52,204 nt of DNA from an uncultured bacterium (GTDB taxonomy: Bacteria; Bacteroidota; Bacteroidia; Sphingobacteriales; Sphingobacteriaceae). This document shows positions 27,408-36,684 of the stretch, in pieces; within the stretch, counting starts at the first letter, position 1, and the number at the start of each line of letters is the position of its first letter. The notes under the pieces were generated by a model. The model searched no databases, was not told the origin of the DNA, and saw nothing but the letters and a program-made list of their open reading frames with translations. Made by a program: the position numbers and the translations under genes. The DNA lies in assembly GCA_903828245.1 (NCBI GenBank), contig CAIKLP010000030.1, positions 1 through 52,204 on the forward strand, written 5' to 3'.

Positions 27408-28595
27408 TTAATAACCAGGAGCGTGATGCATGTAAACTGAATATTTTCTGCTAGGATCTGGCTTTCTATCATATATTATATCAACCAAACCGTCTAAATC
27501 TCTAAATCCAGAATGTTCTCTATTACTTAACAAAATAATAGCATGATGGTTTTTTAGGTCTCTAAAGAAAAATGTTTTATACCCATTCCACCAGCCGCCA
27601 TGATAATTAATGTTTGATCCGTCTGGAAGGGTATAAGTTCGCCAGCCATAACCATAATTAAAAGGCCCGGTTAAATGATGATTGCCTGGTTTACTCAAAG
27701 AATCTATACTTGATTTTTTTAGAAAAATATTGGAATATAAAACCCGATCCCAAATCGCTAAATCTTCTACCGAAGAATAAACGCCTTTATCGCCATGTGC
27801 ACCATCTAAATAACTCTTTTGTGTCGTTTTTAAATTTTTGTCGTGACCGGGTGAATAGTTAAAAGCCGCAGGCTTGTTTATATCATAAACGTAAGTATGA
27901 TTCATGCCTAAGGGTTTGAAAATTTCTTTGCGCATGTATACATCAAATTTTTCTGCAGTTACTTTTTCAATAATAGCAGTAAGCAAAACATAACCCGTAT
28001 TACTATAGTCGAATCTTCTATCTGGAAAAAAATAGATTGGCGGTTTATTTTTAATCATCATTTGCACCACGTCTTGATTAGAAATGGGTGTTTTTCTATC
28101 GCAATACTTTTCGCTGAAATAAGTATAGTTTCCTAAACCACCACGATGGAGCAATAACATTTTTAAATTGATTCCTTGATAAGGAAAATTTGGATAAAAC
28201 TTTTGAATAGAGTCACTTAATTTTAACTTGCCTTGTTCCATTAAATGTAATATGGCGGCTGCAGTAAACTGCTTACTTACGGAGGCAAGTTGAAAAACAG
28301 ATGAAATGTTTAGGGGCTCTTTTTGGTGCTTAATATCATTAAAACCAAATGCAGCAGCGTATAGTTTATGCTCGTCTTTACTTATCCAAACAGCGCCATT
28401 AAAGCCTGTTTGTTTATGTAAATGCTCAAAATATTGTGCAATCTTTTTTTCTTTTATTTCAAATTCTTTTTTGTTGTAAGCGCGGTTAGCTTCGCTAAGC
28501 TTTTCAATTTTAGGTTCTTTTTTACGATCATTACAAGCATAAAAAATAAATGATACCCATATAATTAGTAGGGTTTTAAAATAAAATCGTGTCAA
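27408..28595 (-). CDS. Serine hydrolase lipoprotein (beta-lactamase / DD-peptidase fold)
   Basis: A 395-residue exported lipoprotein (lipobox FYAC near residue 21) with a class C beta-lactamase-like catalytic domain. The three motifs are visible: SVSKQFTAA (SxxK nucleophile), YSNTGYVLL (YxN) and HGGWWNGYKTFFF (HxG in place of KTG). Members include D-aminopeptidases, esterases and penicillin-binding-like proteins; no antibiotic resistance role can be inferred. Starts four bases after the permease stop and ends 24 bases before the T9SS propeller gene, suggesting one transcript devoted to extracellular peptide or ester use. Confidence 0.88.
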   Translation of the reverse strand: MTRFYFKTLLIIWVSFIFYACNDRKKEPKIEKLSEANRAYNKKEFEIKEKKIAQYFEHLHKQTGFNGAVWISKDEHKLYAAAFGFNDIKHQKEPLNISSVFQLASVSKQFTAAAILHLMEQGKLKLSDSIQKFYPNFPYQGINLKMLLLHRGGLGNYTYFSEKYCDRKTPISNQDVVQMMIKNKPPIYFFPDRRFDYSNTGYVLLTAIIEKVTAEKFDVYMRKEIFKPLGMNHTYVYDINKPAAFNYSPGHDKNLKTTQKSYLDGAHGDKGVYSSVEDLAIWDRVLYSNIFLKKSSIDSLSKPGNHHLTGPFNYGYGWRTYTLPDGSNINYHGGWWNGYKTFFFRDLKNHHAIILLSNREHSGFRDLDGLVDIIYDRKPDPSRKYSVYMHHAPGY

Positions 28596-28599
28596 AATA

Positions 28600-30054
28600 T
28601 TATGCTTTAATTTTTTTCTGAAATAAAAAATATACAGGAATGCCTAGGCCTACAATTATAAAACCAGGCCAGCTGTATTCTGGTTTATAAATCAAGAGTA
28701 TGATACAAACAATAGAAGCTAATGCAATGTATATTGCGGGTATGATAGGATAACCTATTGCTTTGTACGGTCTTTCGGCATCTGGCATTTTATTTCTTAA
28801 TTTAAAAATACCGATGATTGTTAAAATATAAAATAACAATACGGCAAACACTACATAATCTAGTAAGTTGCCGTAGGTGCCAGATACACAAAGAATGCTA
28901 GCCCAAACACATTGAAAAATTAAGGCAACGCCGGGTACGCCATTCGCGTTTAATTTAGACATGCTTTTGAAAAACAAACCATCGTTGGCCGTCGCATAAT
29001 AAACCCTTGCGCCAGATAAAATACAGCCATTATTGCAACCAAAAGTGGAGATCATAATTAATACCGCAATTGCGATAGTTGCTTTTGCACCTCCCATTGC
29101 TTCAGCTGCTGCAGTAGCTACTCGATCATTGCTAGCAAATTGAATCCCTCTAGAAATAACATCTGCACCATTCGGATCACCTTTAAGTGGCAATACCATT
29201 AAATATACCACATTTAACAAAAGATAAATTAATGTTACAACGGATGTTCCAACCACCATGCTCAATACTAAATTTCTTTTTGGATTTTGAATTTCATCAC
29301 CAGAAAATCCAATATTATTCCAAGCATCACTCGAAAATAAAGAGCCTACCATGGCAATTCCTACTGCTGGTATTATGGCGTATCCTATAATAGATTCAAT
29401 GCTTACCGCTCCAGTTGTTTTATCTATGTGTGTGCTACTAAGCGTCCACATGTCGGTAAAATTCATTGTAACCACATCTGTATTTATTCCAAATAGTAAA
29501 CCAAAAATAATTAATCCAAAAAGTGCAATTATTTTGGTGCTACCAAAAATATTTTGAATCATTTTTCCATTTTTGACACCTTTAGAATTTAAATAAGTCA
29601 AGAGTATAATACTTAATATGGCAAGGACTTGAACAGAGTTGATGCCAAAAGTACCTATTTGAAATAAAGTAATTTTTTCTGAAATAATGGTTGGCAACAA
29701 TACGCCAGTATATTTTGCAAATGCAACACCAACCGCGGCAATGGTTCCTGTTTGAATAACTAAAAATAAAGTCCATGCATATAAAAAGGCAACGGGTTTG
29801 CCCCAGGCTTCTCTTAAATAAACATATTGTCCACCTGCTTTTGGAAACATGCCAGCTAATTCGCCATAACTCAGCGCACCTGCTATGGTTATAAATCCGG
29901 TAACTACCCAAATGAGCAATAAGTAACCAGATGAGCCAACATTTCTGGCAATATCGGAGCTAACAATGAAAATACCAGAACCGATCATGGTTCCAGCTAC
30001 GATCATAATAGCGTCAAATAGTTTGATTTCTCTTTTAAAACCGGATTCAGTCAT
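28600..30054 (-). CDS. Amino acid permease, APC superfamily
   Basis: Inner-membrane transporter with about twelve transmembrane segments, 484 residues from MTESGFKREI. Family motifs: IMIVAGTMIGSGIFIVSSDIA in helix 1, ALSYGELAGMFPKAGGQYVY in helix 3 and the AWNNIGFSGDEIQNPKRN loop, which resemble the LAT/amino acid-polyamine exchanger group; the exact substrate is not evident. I chose 30054 because upstream codons (to 30099) read a lysine/tyrosine-rich stretch with no family similarity. First gene of the unit with the serine hydrolase (4-base gap) and propeller protein. Confidence 0.92.
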   Translation of the reverse strand: MTESGFKREIKLFDAIMIVAGTMIGSGIFIVSSDIARNVGSSGYLLLIWVVTGFITIAGALSYGELAGMFPKAGGQYVYLREAWGKPVAFLYAWTLFLVIQTGTIAAVGVAFAKYTGVLLPTIISEKITLFQIGTFGINSVQVLAILSIILLTYLNSKGVKNGKMIQNIFGSTKIIALFGLIIFGLLFGINTDVVTMNFTDMWTLSSTHIDKTTGAVSIESIIGYAIIPAVGIAMVGSLFSSDAWNNIGFSGDEIQNPKRNLVLSMVVGTSVVTLIYLLLNVVYLMVLPLKGDPNGADVISRGIQFASNDRVATAAAEAMGGAKATIAIAVLIMISTFGCNNGCILSGARVYYATANDGLFFKSMSKLNANGVPGVALIFQCVWASILCVSGTYGNLLDYVVFAVLLFYILTIIGIFKLRNKMPDAERPYKAIGYPIIPAIYIALASIVCIILLIYKPEYSWPGFIIVGLGIPVYFLFQKKIKA

Positions 30055-30123
30055 ATTTTTTTTAGATTTTGAATATTCAAGATATAAAAAGAAATCCAAG
30101 TTTGAAATTAATGCAATGCTTTA

Positions 30124-30153
30124 TTTGAAATACTGTTCAAAAGTATAAATTTG
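30124..30153 (+). promoter_or_regulatory. Bacteroidota-type promoter for the rhodanese gene
   Basis: TTTG at 30124-30127 and TAAATTTG at 30146-30153, an exact -33/-7 pair with an 18-base spacer, lying 15 bases before the ATG. This is the best promoter match in the window. Confidence 0.65.
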
Positions 30154-30168
30154 TAAAAAATAATATTT

Positions 30169-30486
30169 ATGGTAAAGGAAATTACAGTTCAAGAGTTAAA
30201 AGCATTAATGGATGAAAAGAAAGATTTTCAACTCATTGATGTGCGAGAAGAGTTTGAATATGAAGTAGTCAATATGGGCGCAACTTTGATTCCTTTAGGA
30301 AACATTGTATTAGAAGAAGATAAAATCAGCAAAGATAAATTAGTGGTTATTCATTGCAGATCTGGTGCTAGAAGTGCAGCAGCTATCATGCAATTAGAGC
30401 AACAATTCGGGTTTACGAATTTATTCAACCTTAAAGGTGGAATTTTAGCTTGGATAGCAATGAACGAAACGCAAGCTAAGGGGTAG
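30169..30486 (+). CDS. Single-domain rhodanese-like sulfurtransferase
   Basis: A 105-residue cytosolic rhodanese domain that carries sulfur as a cysteine persulfide. Seen: FQLIDVREEFEYEV at the N terminus and the active-site loop VIHCRSGARSAAA with the catalytic cysteine in a CRSGAR loop, typical of thiosulfate-type small rhodaneses (GlpE/PspE-like), then FNLKGGILAW. Its true sulfur donor or acceptor is unknown. It has a well-formed promoter and is probably monocistronic, since a separate -7 box precedes the next gene. Confidence 0.93.
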   Translation: MVKEITVQELKALMDEKKDFQLIDVREEFEYEVVNMGATLIPLGNIVLEEDKISKDKLVVIHCRSGARSAAAIMQLEQQFGFTNLFNLKGGILAWIAMNETQAKG

Positions 30487-30525
30487 TACCCAAAACATTT
30501 TCTTTCTTTTTCAATCATAATTAAG

Positions 30526-30533
30526 TATATTTG
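30526..30533 (+). promoter_or_regulatory. Candidate -7 promoter box for the SNF2 gene
   Basis: TATATTTG matches TAnnTTTG exactly, 48 bases before the ATG. A TTTC in the T-rich run near 30503 would be a one-mismatch -33 element at about the right distance. Confidence 0.45.
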
Positions 30534-30581
30534 ATTTTTTTCAATCTACTTACCTTTCTTTATTTTGTATTTCTAAAATAA

Positions 30582-33515
30582 ATGGTAAGAGTAGATAGTA
30601 AAAAGCCTTGTAAATTAGTGTATTCGCTATGCAAACACCCATACATGGGCTTTGTAATCGAACCGCATATTGTGCAGCTAAATGCAAATGGCGCTTATTC
30701 TCTTTCCCATCAAAAATTATATTCTCAAACTGCTAAAGAATTTGATGCTTGTTTAGACGAGGATGATTATAAATTAATTAAACTCTTAGATCAGCTCGAT
30801 CAGGAGTTTGTCATCAAAAAGCATTACAAAGAAAAAATTAGACCAGCTGCCTATTTCGCAAAAATATGGAACGATAAAATATTTCAAATCGTTCGACCTA
30901 TTTTAGAAAAAAAGATTGTAGAAGCACTTCGTCAAATTAAACAAAAACCATTTTTTGAAATGGGAAAAGATGGCGATCCTGTTTTTAAACGATTAAAAAT
31001 CAATGAAGACCCAGCAACGGTATTGTTTCATTTTAGGAGATCTCCCGAGGGAACCAGGTATTTCCCAACCATAAAATTGAATGGTGTTCGCATAGAGTTC
31101 ATGTTTAAAGAGGCCGAAATTATTACTAGTTCGCCAGCTTTTATGTTATTGGGCGCTCAACTTCTACAGTTCGACCAAGATTTGGATGGCAAAAAGTTAA
31201 TGCCATTTTTAAATAAGCGCTTTGTAGACATTCCAAAAACTGCAGAGGCATCTTATTATAAAAAGTTTATTGCGCCACTCATCGAAAGGCACCATGTATA
31301 TGCCGAAGGCTTTCAAATTATTACCGAACAATTCGAAGCATTTCCTATTATAAAGATTATACATGCCTGGAATAATTCCATGCAATTGGTCTTATCTTTT
31401 CAATATGGGAAATATAATTTCTTATATCAGTCTGGCACCAAAGTATCTGTTACCGTTGAAAATAAAAACGATGAATTTACCTTTCACAGAATAAAACGCT
31501 CCTTAACTTGGGAAGGAGTAAAAATAAATTTATTGACCGAGTTGGGCTTAATGCCTATAGATGGCAGCTCCTTTATTGTGCCAAATCACAGCATAGATTC
31601 GGAAACCGAAAGTATTCACCATGCTTTAGATTGGCTCAACGTTAACCATGATCAGCTTTTGCAGGCGGGCTTTCAAATTCAACAAGAAGAAAGTGGAAAA
31701 AGATATTTTATTGGAAAGAGTAAAATTGATTTACAAATAAAAGAATCAAACGATTGGTTTGATATTTATGCGACAGTATATTTTGGTGAATTTGAATTCC
31801 CATTTATTATTTTACGTGATTATATATTAAACAATAAAAAAGAATTTGAATTACCTAATGGCGAAATTGCCATCATACCAGAAAGTTGGTTTGCGCAATA
31901 CCAAAATCTATTTTCATTTGCAGAAGGCACTTCGCAACTAAGACTAAAAAAATACCATATAGGAATTGTTAAAGAATATGCAGATTCGGAATTAGCGCAA
32001 CTTAGCATGGATCGAAAACTGAACAATCTTTTACAATTCGAAGAAATGGAAGAGATTCCAATGCCCAAAAATTTTATGGGAGAGTTGAGGCCTTACCAAA
32101 AAGCAGGATATGATTGGTTTTATTTTCTTAGGAAATGGAATTTTGGAGGTTGTTTGGCAGATGATATGGGCTTAGGAAAAACCATACAAACACTGGCTTT
32201 ATTACAAAAAGTAAAAGAAGATGCGGCAGAAGCTTTAGTTGCAAAAGATCTTTTTGATTCGACTGCTGTAGCAGCAGTCAATCAACCTTCATTAATCGTA
32301 ATGCCCACCTCATTAATTTACAATTGGTTAAGAGAAGCACAAAAATTTACTCCTCAATTAAAGATTATTGTTTATACCGGATCTTTAAGAGATAAAAATT
32401 TAGATCAATTTGCACATGCAGACGTGGTGCTCAGTACCTATGGAATTATTAGGATGGATATTGATTTATTTAAATCATTTTATTTCCATTATATCATTTT
32501 AGACGAAAGTCAAATTATTAAAAATCCAATTTCTAAAATCTCTAGATCAGTGAGGAGTTTAAAATCAAAATATAAATTGGTATTAAGCGGAACGCCGGTA
32601 GAAAATTCTGTTTTAGATTTATGGTCTCAAATGTCATTTGTTAATCCTGGTTTATTAGGCAACCATCATTTTTTTAATGATAATTTTGTTATTCCGATCG
32701 ATAAAAAACAAGATTTTGATAAAGCAGAAAAATTGCAATCCATTATCAAACCCTTTATTTTAAGGAGAACCAAGCAACAAGTAGCTTCAGAATTACCGCC
32801 AAAAACCGAAAACATTTATTATTCCGACATGAGTCCGGCTCAAGAAGAGTTATATGAAGAAACAAAATCTTATTATAGAAATGAAATATTGAAAATGATT
32901 GCCGAGCAAGGAATTGGCAAATCACATATTTATTTGCTACAGGGATTAAATAAATTAAGACAAATAGCGAATCACCCTAAAATGGTAGATGAGTTGTACG
33001 AGGGTGATGCAGGTAAGTTTTCGGATGTCATTCATACCTTAGAAAACATCATGACAAAGGGTCATAAGGTTTTGATTTTTTCCCAATTTGTGAAGCATTT
33101 AAAAATATTTAAAGATTATTTTGAGCAACAAAAAATTGATTTCGCCTACTTAGATGGATCAACTACGAATAGAGAAGAAGTGGTGAATCATTTTAAGCAA
33201 GACGAAGAAAAGCAAGTGTTTTTAATATCTATTAAAGCGGGTGGCGTTGGTTTAAATTTAACCGAGGCCGATTATGTGTTTATTCTTGATCCATGGTGGA
33301 ATCCAGCGGTAGAGCAGCAAGCCATAGATCGTACCCATCGAATTGGTCAAAAAAATAATGTATTTATTTATAAATTCATTACAAGAAATACGGTCGAAGA
33401 AAAAATATTAGCTTTACAAGGTCGTAAGAAACAAATCGCTGATTCTTTAATTATTACCGAAGAATCATTTATTAAAACATTAACAGCACAGGATATTAAA
33501 GCAATACTCGAATAA
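30582..33515 (+). CDS. SNF2-family DEAD/DEAH-type ATPase
   Basis: A 977-residue Swi2/Snf2 dsDNA translocase. The C-terminal half has all helicase motifs: Q-motif region LRPYQKAGYDWFYFL, Walker A DDMGLGKTIQTLAL near 526, motif Ia VMPTSLIYNW, Walker B as LDESQIIKN near 639 (DESQ instead of the usual DEAQ/DEAH), LSGTPVENS, and motif VI RTHRIGQ near 916. The N-terminal 500 residues match no domain I recognise; no SWIM zinc finger is evident. Relatives are thought to remodel nucleoprotein or act with RNA polymerase, but role here is open. Confidence 0.92.
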   Translation: MVRVDSKKPCKLVYSLCKHPYMGFVIEPHIVQLNANGAYSLSHQKLYSQTAKEFDACLDEDDYKLIKLLDQLDQEFVIKKHYKEKIRPAAYFAKIWNDKIFQIVRPILEKKIVEALRQIKQKPFFEMGKDGDPVFKRLKINEDPATVLFHFRRSPEGTRYFPTIKLNGVRIEFMFKEAEIITSSPAFMLLGAQLLQFDQDLDGKKLMPFLNKRFVDIPKTAEASYYKKFIAPLIERHHVYAEGFQIITEQFEAFPIIKIIHAWNNSMQLVLSFQYGKYNFLYQSGTKVSVTVENKNDEFTFHRIKRSLTWEGVKINLLTELGLMPIDGSSFIVPNHSIDSETESIHHALDWLNVNHDQLLQAGFQIQQEESGKRYFIGKSKIDLQIKESNDWFDIYATVYFGEFEFPFIILRDYILNNKKEFELPNGEIAIIPESWFAQYQNLFSFAEGTSQLRLKKYHIGIVKEYADSELAQLSMDRKLNNLLQFEEMEEIPMPKNFMGELRPYQKAGYDWFYFLRKWNFGGCLADDMGLGKTIQTLALLQKVKEDAAEALVAKDLFDSTAVAAVNQPSLIVMPTSLIYNWLREAQKFTPQLKIIVYTGSLRDKNLDQFAHADVVLSTYGIIRMDIDLFKSFYFHYIILDESQIIKNPISKISRSVRSLKSKYKLVLSGTPVENSVLDLWSQMSFVNPGLLGNHHFFNDNFVIPIDKKQDFDKAEKLQSIIKPFILRRTKQQVASELPPKTENIYYSDMSPAQEELYEETKSYYRNEILKMIAEQGIGKSHIYLLQGLNKLRQIANHPKMVDELYEGDAGKFSDVIHTLENIMTKGHKVLIFSQFVKHLKIFKDYFEQQKIDFAYLDGSTTNREEVVNHFKQDEEKQVFLISIKAGGVGLNLTEADYVFILDPWWNPAVEQQAIDRTHRIGQKNNVFIYKFITRNTVEEKILALQGRKKQIADSLIITEESFIKTLTAQDIKAILE

Positions 33516-33516
33516 T

Positions 33517-34044
33517 ATGGAACTCACTAAATTTGCAACACTTTCTTCTTTATTTGCTTTGCTAATGGTTGTATCGGCAAAAATATTAATTCCAATGAAT
33601 GGGGAATTAATTGCTATTCAGTTATTTTTTGTTGTATTAGCTGGATTAGTTGGAGGATCTATGATTGGTTTGACCGCTCAACTTATTTATATGATGTTTG
33701 GATTTTTTGTGCCAGTATTTTATAACAATGAATTGGCCATATTATATTTTACTCAACCCCATCATCTGTTTCAATTGTTATATCCTTTAATAGCCTTGGC
33801 AGTTGGCTCGTATATATCAATTTATAAGGGCTTTTGGCTTTCCATCAGCCATTCATTCTTCATTATATTTACCGCTATACTCGTATTTTTAATGATGTAT
33901 TTCGCGCTTACCAATAAAATAACATTATTAAATTTTCTTCAAAAAAATACTGCAATGCTTATCTCCTATTTTATAGAAACATTCATTGCAGTAGTATTAT
34001 TTTTTTATTGGCAAAAAGTTAATCGTAAAGCTATTACGCATTAA
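33517..34044 (+). CDS. BioY-like membrane protein (possible ECF S component)
   Basis: A 175-residue membrane protein with about five hydrophobic segments. The segment IAIQLFFVVLAGLVGGSMIGLTAQLIYMM and FGFFVPVF mirrors the BioY pattern (PxTLQ-laGlllG-Gals-llYl-lGl-PVF), so it is probably a BioY-like substrate-binding component of an ECF or stand-alone vitamin transporter. The conserved P-[IV]-T of biotin-specific BioY is replaced (ELIAIQ), so biotin as substrate is uncertain. It starts one base after the SNF2 stop, giving an unusual helicase-transporter pair. No bio genes or ECF ATPases are nearby. Confidence 0.65.
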   Translation: MELTKFATLSSLFALLMVVSAKILIPMNGELIAIQLFFVVLAGLVGGSMIGLTAQLIYMMFGFFVPVFYNNELAILYFTQPHHLFQLLYPLIALAVGSYISIYKGFWLSISHSFFIIFTAILVFLMMYFALTNKITLLNFLQKNTAMLISYFIETFIAVVLFFYWQKVNRKAITH

Positions 34045-34045
34045 G

Positions 34046-35794
34046 TTATTTTGCACTCACATTAATTCCGAGTTCTTTCAATTGTTCTTGACTAATACTT
34101 GAAGGGGAGTCAATCATTACATCTCTTCCAGCATTATTTTTAGGGAATGCAATCACATCTCTGATAGAATCTAATTCTGCAAATAAGGAACACCATCTGT
34201 CAAATCCAAATGCAATACCACCATGTGGAGGTGCGCCATATTCAAAAGCATCCATTAAAAATCCAAATTGTTTTTGAGCCTCTTCTTTACTAAAACCGAG
34301 TAGTTCAAACATGGTTGCTTGTAAAGCTTTATTATGTATTCTAATAGATCCGCCACCAATTTCGGTTCCGTTAATCACCATGTCGTATGCATTTGCACGC
34401 ACTAATCCCGGATTGGTTTTGAGCAATTCCAAGTCTTCGGGTTTAGGCGAAGTAAAGGGATGGTGCATAGCATGGTATCTTTCAGATGTTTCATCCCATT
34501 CTAATAATGGGAAATCTAAAACCCATAATGGGGCAAATACATTTTTATTTCTTAAGCCCATTCTGTTTCCCATCTCTAATCTTAATTCGCTTAATGCTTT
34601 TCTGGTTTTATCGGTATTGCCGGCAAGCACTAAAATTAAATCACCTGGCTTCGCATCGAATGCAATCGCCCAATTTTTTAATTCTTCTTCACTATAAAAT
34701 TTATCGACAGAAGATTTTAAACTTCCATCTTCATTGTATCGTAAATAGATTAAACCAGTTGCGCCAATTTGTGGGCGTTTAATAAAATCGGTTAACTCGT
34801 CAATTTGTTTCCTGGTGTAAGCTGCGCAATTGTTGGCATTGATGCCTATTACTATTTCAGCCTCATCAAATACTTTAAATTCTTTTCCTTTTACAATAGC
34901 ATTTAATTCCACAAATTTCATATCAAAGCGGGTATCGGGTTTATCCGAACCATAAAATTTCATGGCATCTGCATAAGTCATTCTTGGAAAATCTATGATT
35001 TCAACTCCTTTTACAGATTGAAATAAATGTTTTGCCAATCCTTCAAACATATTTAAAATATCTTCTTGCGTTACGAAAGACATTTCACAATCTATCTGTG
35101 TAAACTCAGGTTGACGGTCTGCTCTAAGATCTTCATCTCTAAAACACTTTACAATTTGAAAATACCTATCAAATCCAGAAACCATGAGCAACTGTTTAAA
35201 AGTTTGCGGTGATTGCGGCAAAGCATAGAATTCAGATTGATTCATTCTGCTTGGCACCACAAAATCTCGGGCCCCTTCGGGTGTAGACTTAATTAATACG
35301 GGAGTTTCTACTTCAATGAAGTTTTGCGCATCCATATATCTTCTTGTTTCTTGACCCATCTTATGGCGAAGCTCCAAGTTTTTTCTAACTACATTTCTTC
35401 TTAAATCAAGGTAACGGTATTTTGCACGTAATTCATCACCTCCATCTGTATCATCTTCAATAATAAATGGGGTAACTTTCGAACTATTTAAAATTTCTAA
35501 ATCCGAAATACTGATTTCAATATCGCCAGTTGGTATTTTATTATTTTTATTACTGCGTTCTATTACTTTTCCACTTGCTTTGATTACAAATTCTCTACCT
35601 AGTTTTCTGGCAGCTTCGCAGAGCACCGCATTTTCTTCCATATTGAAAACCAATTGCGTAATGCCATAACGATCTCTTAGGTCGATAAAAGTCATTCCCC
35701 CTAAATCACGAGATTTTTGAACCCATCCGCAAAGTGTGACTGTTTCATTTAAATTTATACTCGATAATTCGCCGCAAGTGTGTGATCTCAACAT
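34046..35794 (-). CDS. aspS: Aspartyl-tRNA synthetase
   Basis: Class IIb synthetase charging tRNA-Asp, 582 residues, the normal bacterial length. Domains in order: OB-fold anticodon-binding domain ([17 protein letters not shown]), class II motif 1 region (FIEVETPVL), motif 2 ([20 protein letters not shown]), the bacterial GAD insertion in the middle (about 280-410), and motif 3 ([13 protein letters not shown]). Start [10 protein letters not shown] is typical. Whether it is discriminating or also charges tRNA-Asn cannot be told from the window; it converges on the BioY-like gene. Confidence 0.97.
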   Translation of the reverse strand: MLRSHTCGELSSINLNETVTLCGWVQKSRDLGGMTFIDLRDRYGITQLVFNMEENAVLCEAARKLGREFVIKASGKVIERSNKNNKIPTGDIEISISDLEILNSSKVTPFIIEDDTDGGDELRAKYRYLDLRRNVVRKNLELRHKMGQETRRYMDAQNFIEVETPVLIKSTPEGARDFVVPSRMNQSEFYALPQSPQTFKQLLMVSGFDRYFQIVKCFRDEDLRADRQPEFTQIDCEMSFVTQEDILNMFEGLAKHLFQSVKGVEIIDFPRMTYADAMKFYGSDKPDTRFDMKFVELNAIVKGKEFKVFDEAEIVIGINANNCAAYTRKQIDELTDFIKRPQIGATGLIYLRYNEDGSLKSSVDKFYSEEELKNWAIAFDAKPGDLILVLAGNTDKTRKALSELRLEMGNRMGLRNKNVFAPLWVLDFPLLEWDETSERYHAMHHPFTSPKPEDLELLKTNPGLVRANAYDMVINGTEIGGGSIRIHNKALQATMFELLGFSKEEAQKQFGFLMDAFEYGAPPHGGIAFGFDRWCSLFAELDSIRDVIAFPKNNAGRDVMIDSPSSISQEQLKELGINVSAK

Positions 35795-35972
35795 ATTTTC
35801 TATAACATTAATAAAGCGTAAAATTATAAATTTTAAGGGATTTTAGGATAGGAAGACCCGCATAAATTTAAATACCTGCATTTTGTTCTCTAAGCATGGC
35901 TTAAATTGACATTGCTTTATCTCGCAATTACTATTAAATTAGCGCCTGAATTAAAGATATTTATTTTTTTAT

Positions 35973-36683
35973 ATGATGGAATTATTGTCAAGCCCAGAAA
36001 CCTGGGTCGCATTGCTTACCCTTACCATATTAGAAATTGTTTTAGGAATAGACAATATTGTATTTATTTCTATCATTTCCGACAAGCTACCTAAAGAAAA
36101 ACAAAAGCGTGCAAGAAAAACGGGTTTGGCATTAGCATTAGTTACACGCATTTTATTATTACTTTCTTTGTCATGGGTGATGAGTTTAACAGACCCATTG
36201 TTTAATATCTTATCTAACGATATTTCGGGTAGAGATTTAATATTATTGATTGGAGGTTTATTTTTAATTTATAAAGCAACAACTGAGATTCACGAAAAAA
36301 TAGAAGGCCACGAAGAAACAACTCATAAGACTAAAGATAATATTTCTTTTGCAGCTGTTATTTTTCAAATACTGTTATTAGACATTATTTTTTCTTTAGA
36401 TTCTGTGATTACTGCTGTGGGAATGGCTAATCATATAGAGGTAATGATTGCTGCAGTTATTATTTCTGTTGGCATTATGTTATTGGCCGCCGAATCTATT
36501 AGTAAATTCGTGAATGATCACCCCACTGTTAAAATGTTGGCCTTGTCATTTTTAGTATTGATAGGCGTTTCATTATTAGCAGAAGGGCTAGACCAACACA
36601 TACCAAAGGGTTATGTGTATTTTGCAATGGCATTTTCGGTATTAGTGGAAATGCTGAATTTGAAAGAAAAAAAGAAAAAATAA
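35973..36683 (+). CDS. TerC-family membrane protein (metal exporter-like)
   Basis: A 236-residue inner-membrane protein with seven or so transmembrane segments of the TerC/Alx family, associated with Mn2+ export and tellurium resistance in other bacteria. Family motifs with acidic membrane residues are visible: ILEIVLGIDNIVFISII near the N terminus and LLDIIFSLDSVITAVGMANH in the middle. The 178-base upstream spacer (35795-35972) has a short AAAATT-ATA-AATTTT inverted repeat but no recognisable yybP-ykoY manganese riboswitch. Two ATG codons are tandem (35973, 35976). Ends with a lysine-rich tail. Confidence 0.9.
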   Translation: MMELLSSPETWVALLTLTILEIVLGIDNIVFISIISDKLPKEKQKRARKTGLALALVTRILLLLSLSWVMSLTDPLFNILSNDISGRDLILLIGGLFLIYKATTEIHEKIEGHEETTHKTKDNISFAAVIFQILLLDIIFSLDSVITAVGMANHIEVMIAAVIISVGIMLLAAESISKFVNDHPTVKMLALSFLVLIGVSLLAEGLDQHIPKGYVYFAMAFSVLVEMLNLKEKKKK

Positions 36684-36684
36684 A

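Noticed and set aside
27408-28595. Beta-lactamase resistance gene
   Set aside because: The class C-like fold with HxG instead of KTG is shared by many esterases and peptidases; nothing points to antibiotic hydrolysis.
34311-34697. Long open frame antisense to aspS
   Set aside because: aspS shows all class II motifs over this region; the opposite frame is a compositional shadow.
35795-35972. Possible yybP-ykoY manganese riboswitch before the TerC-family gene
   Set aside because: The spacer has only a short AT-rich inverted repeat and no conserved riboswitch core that I can recognise.
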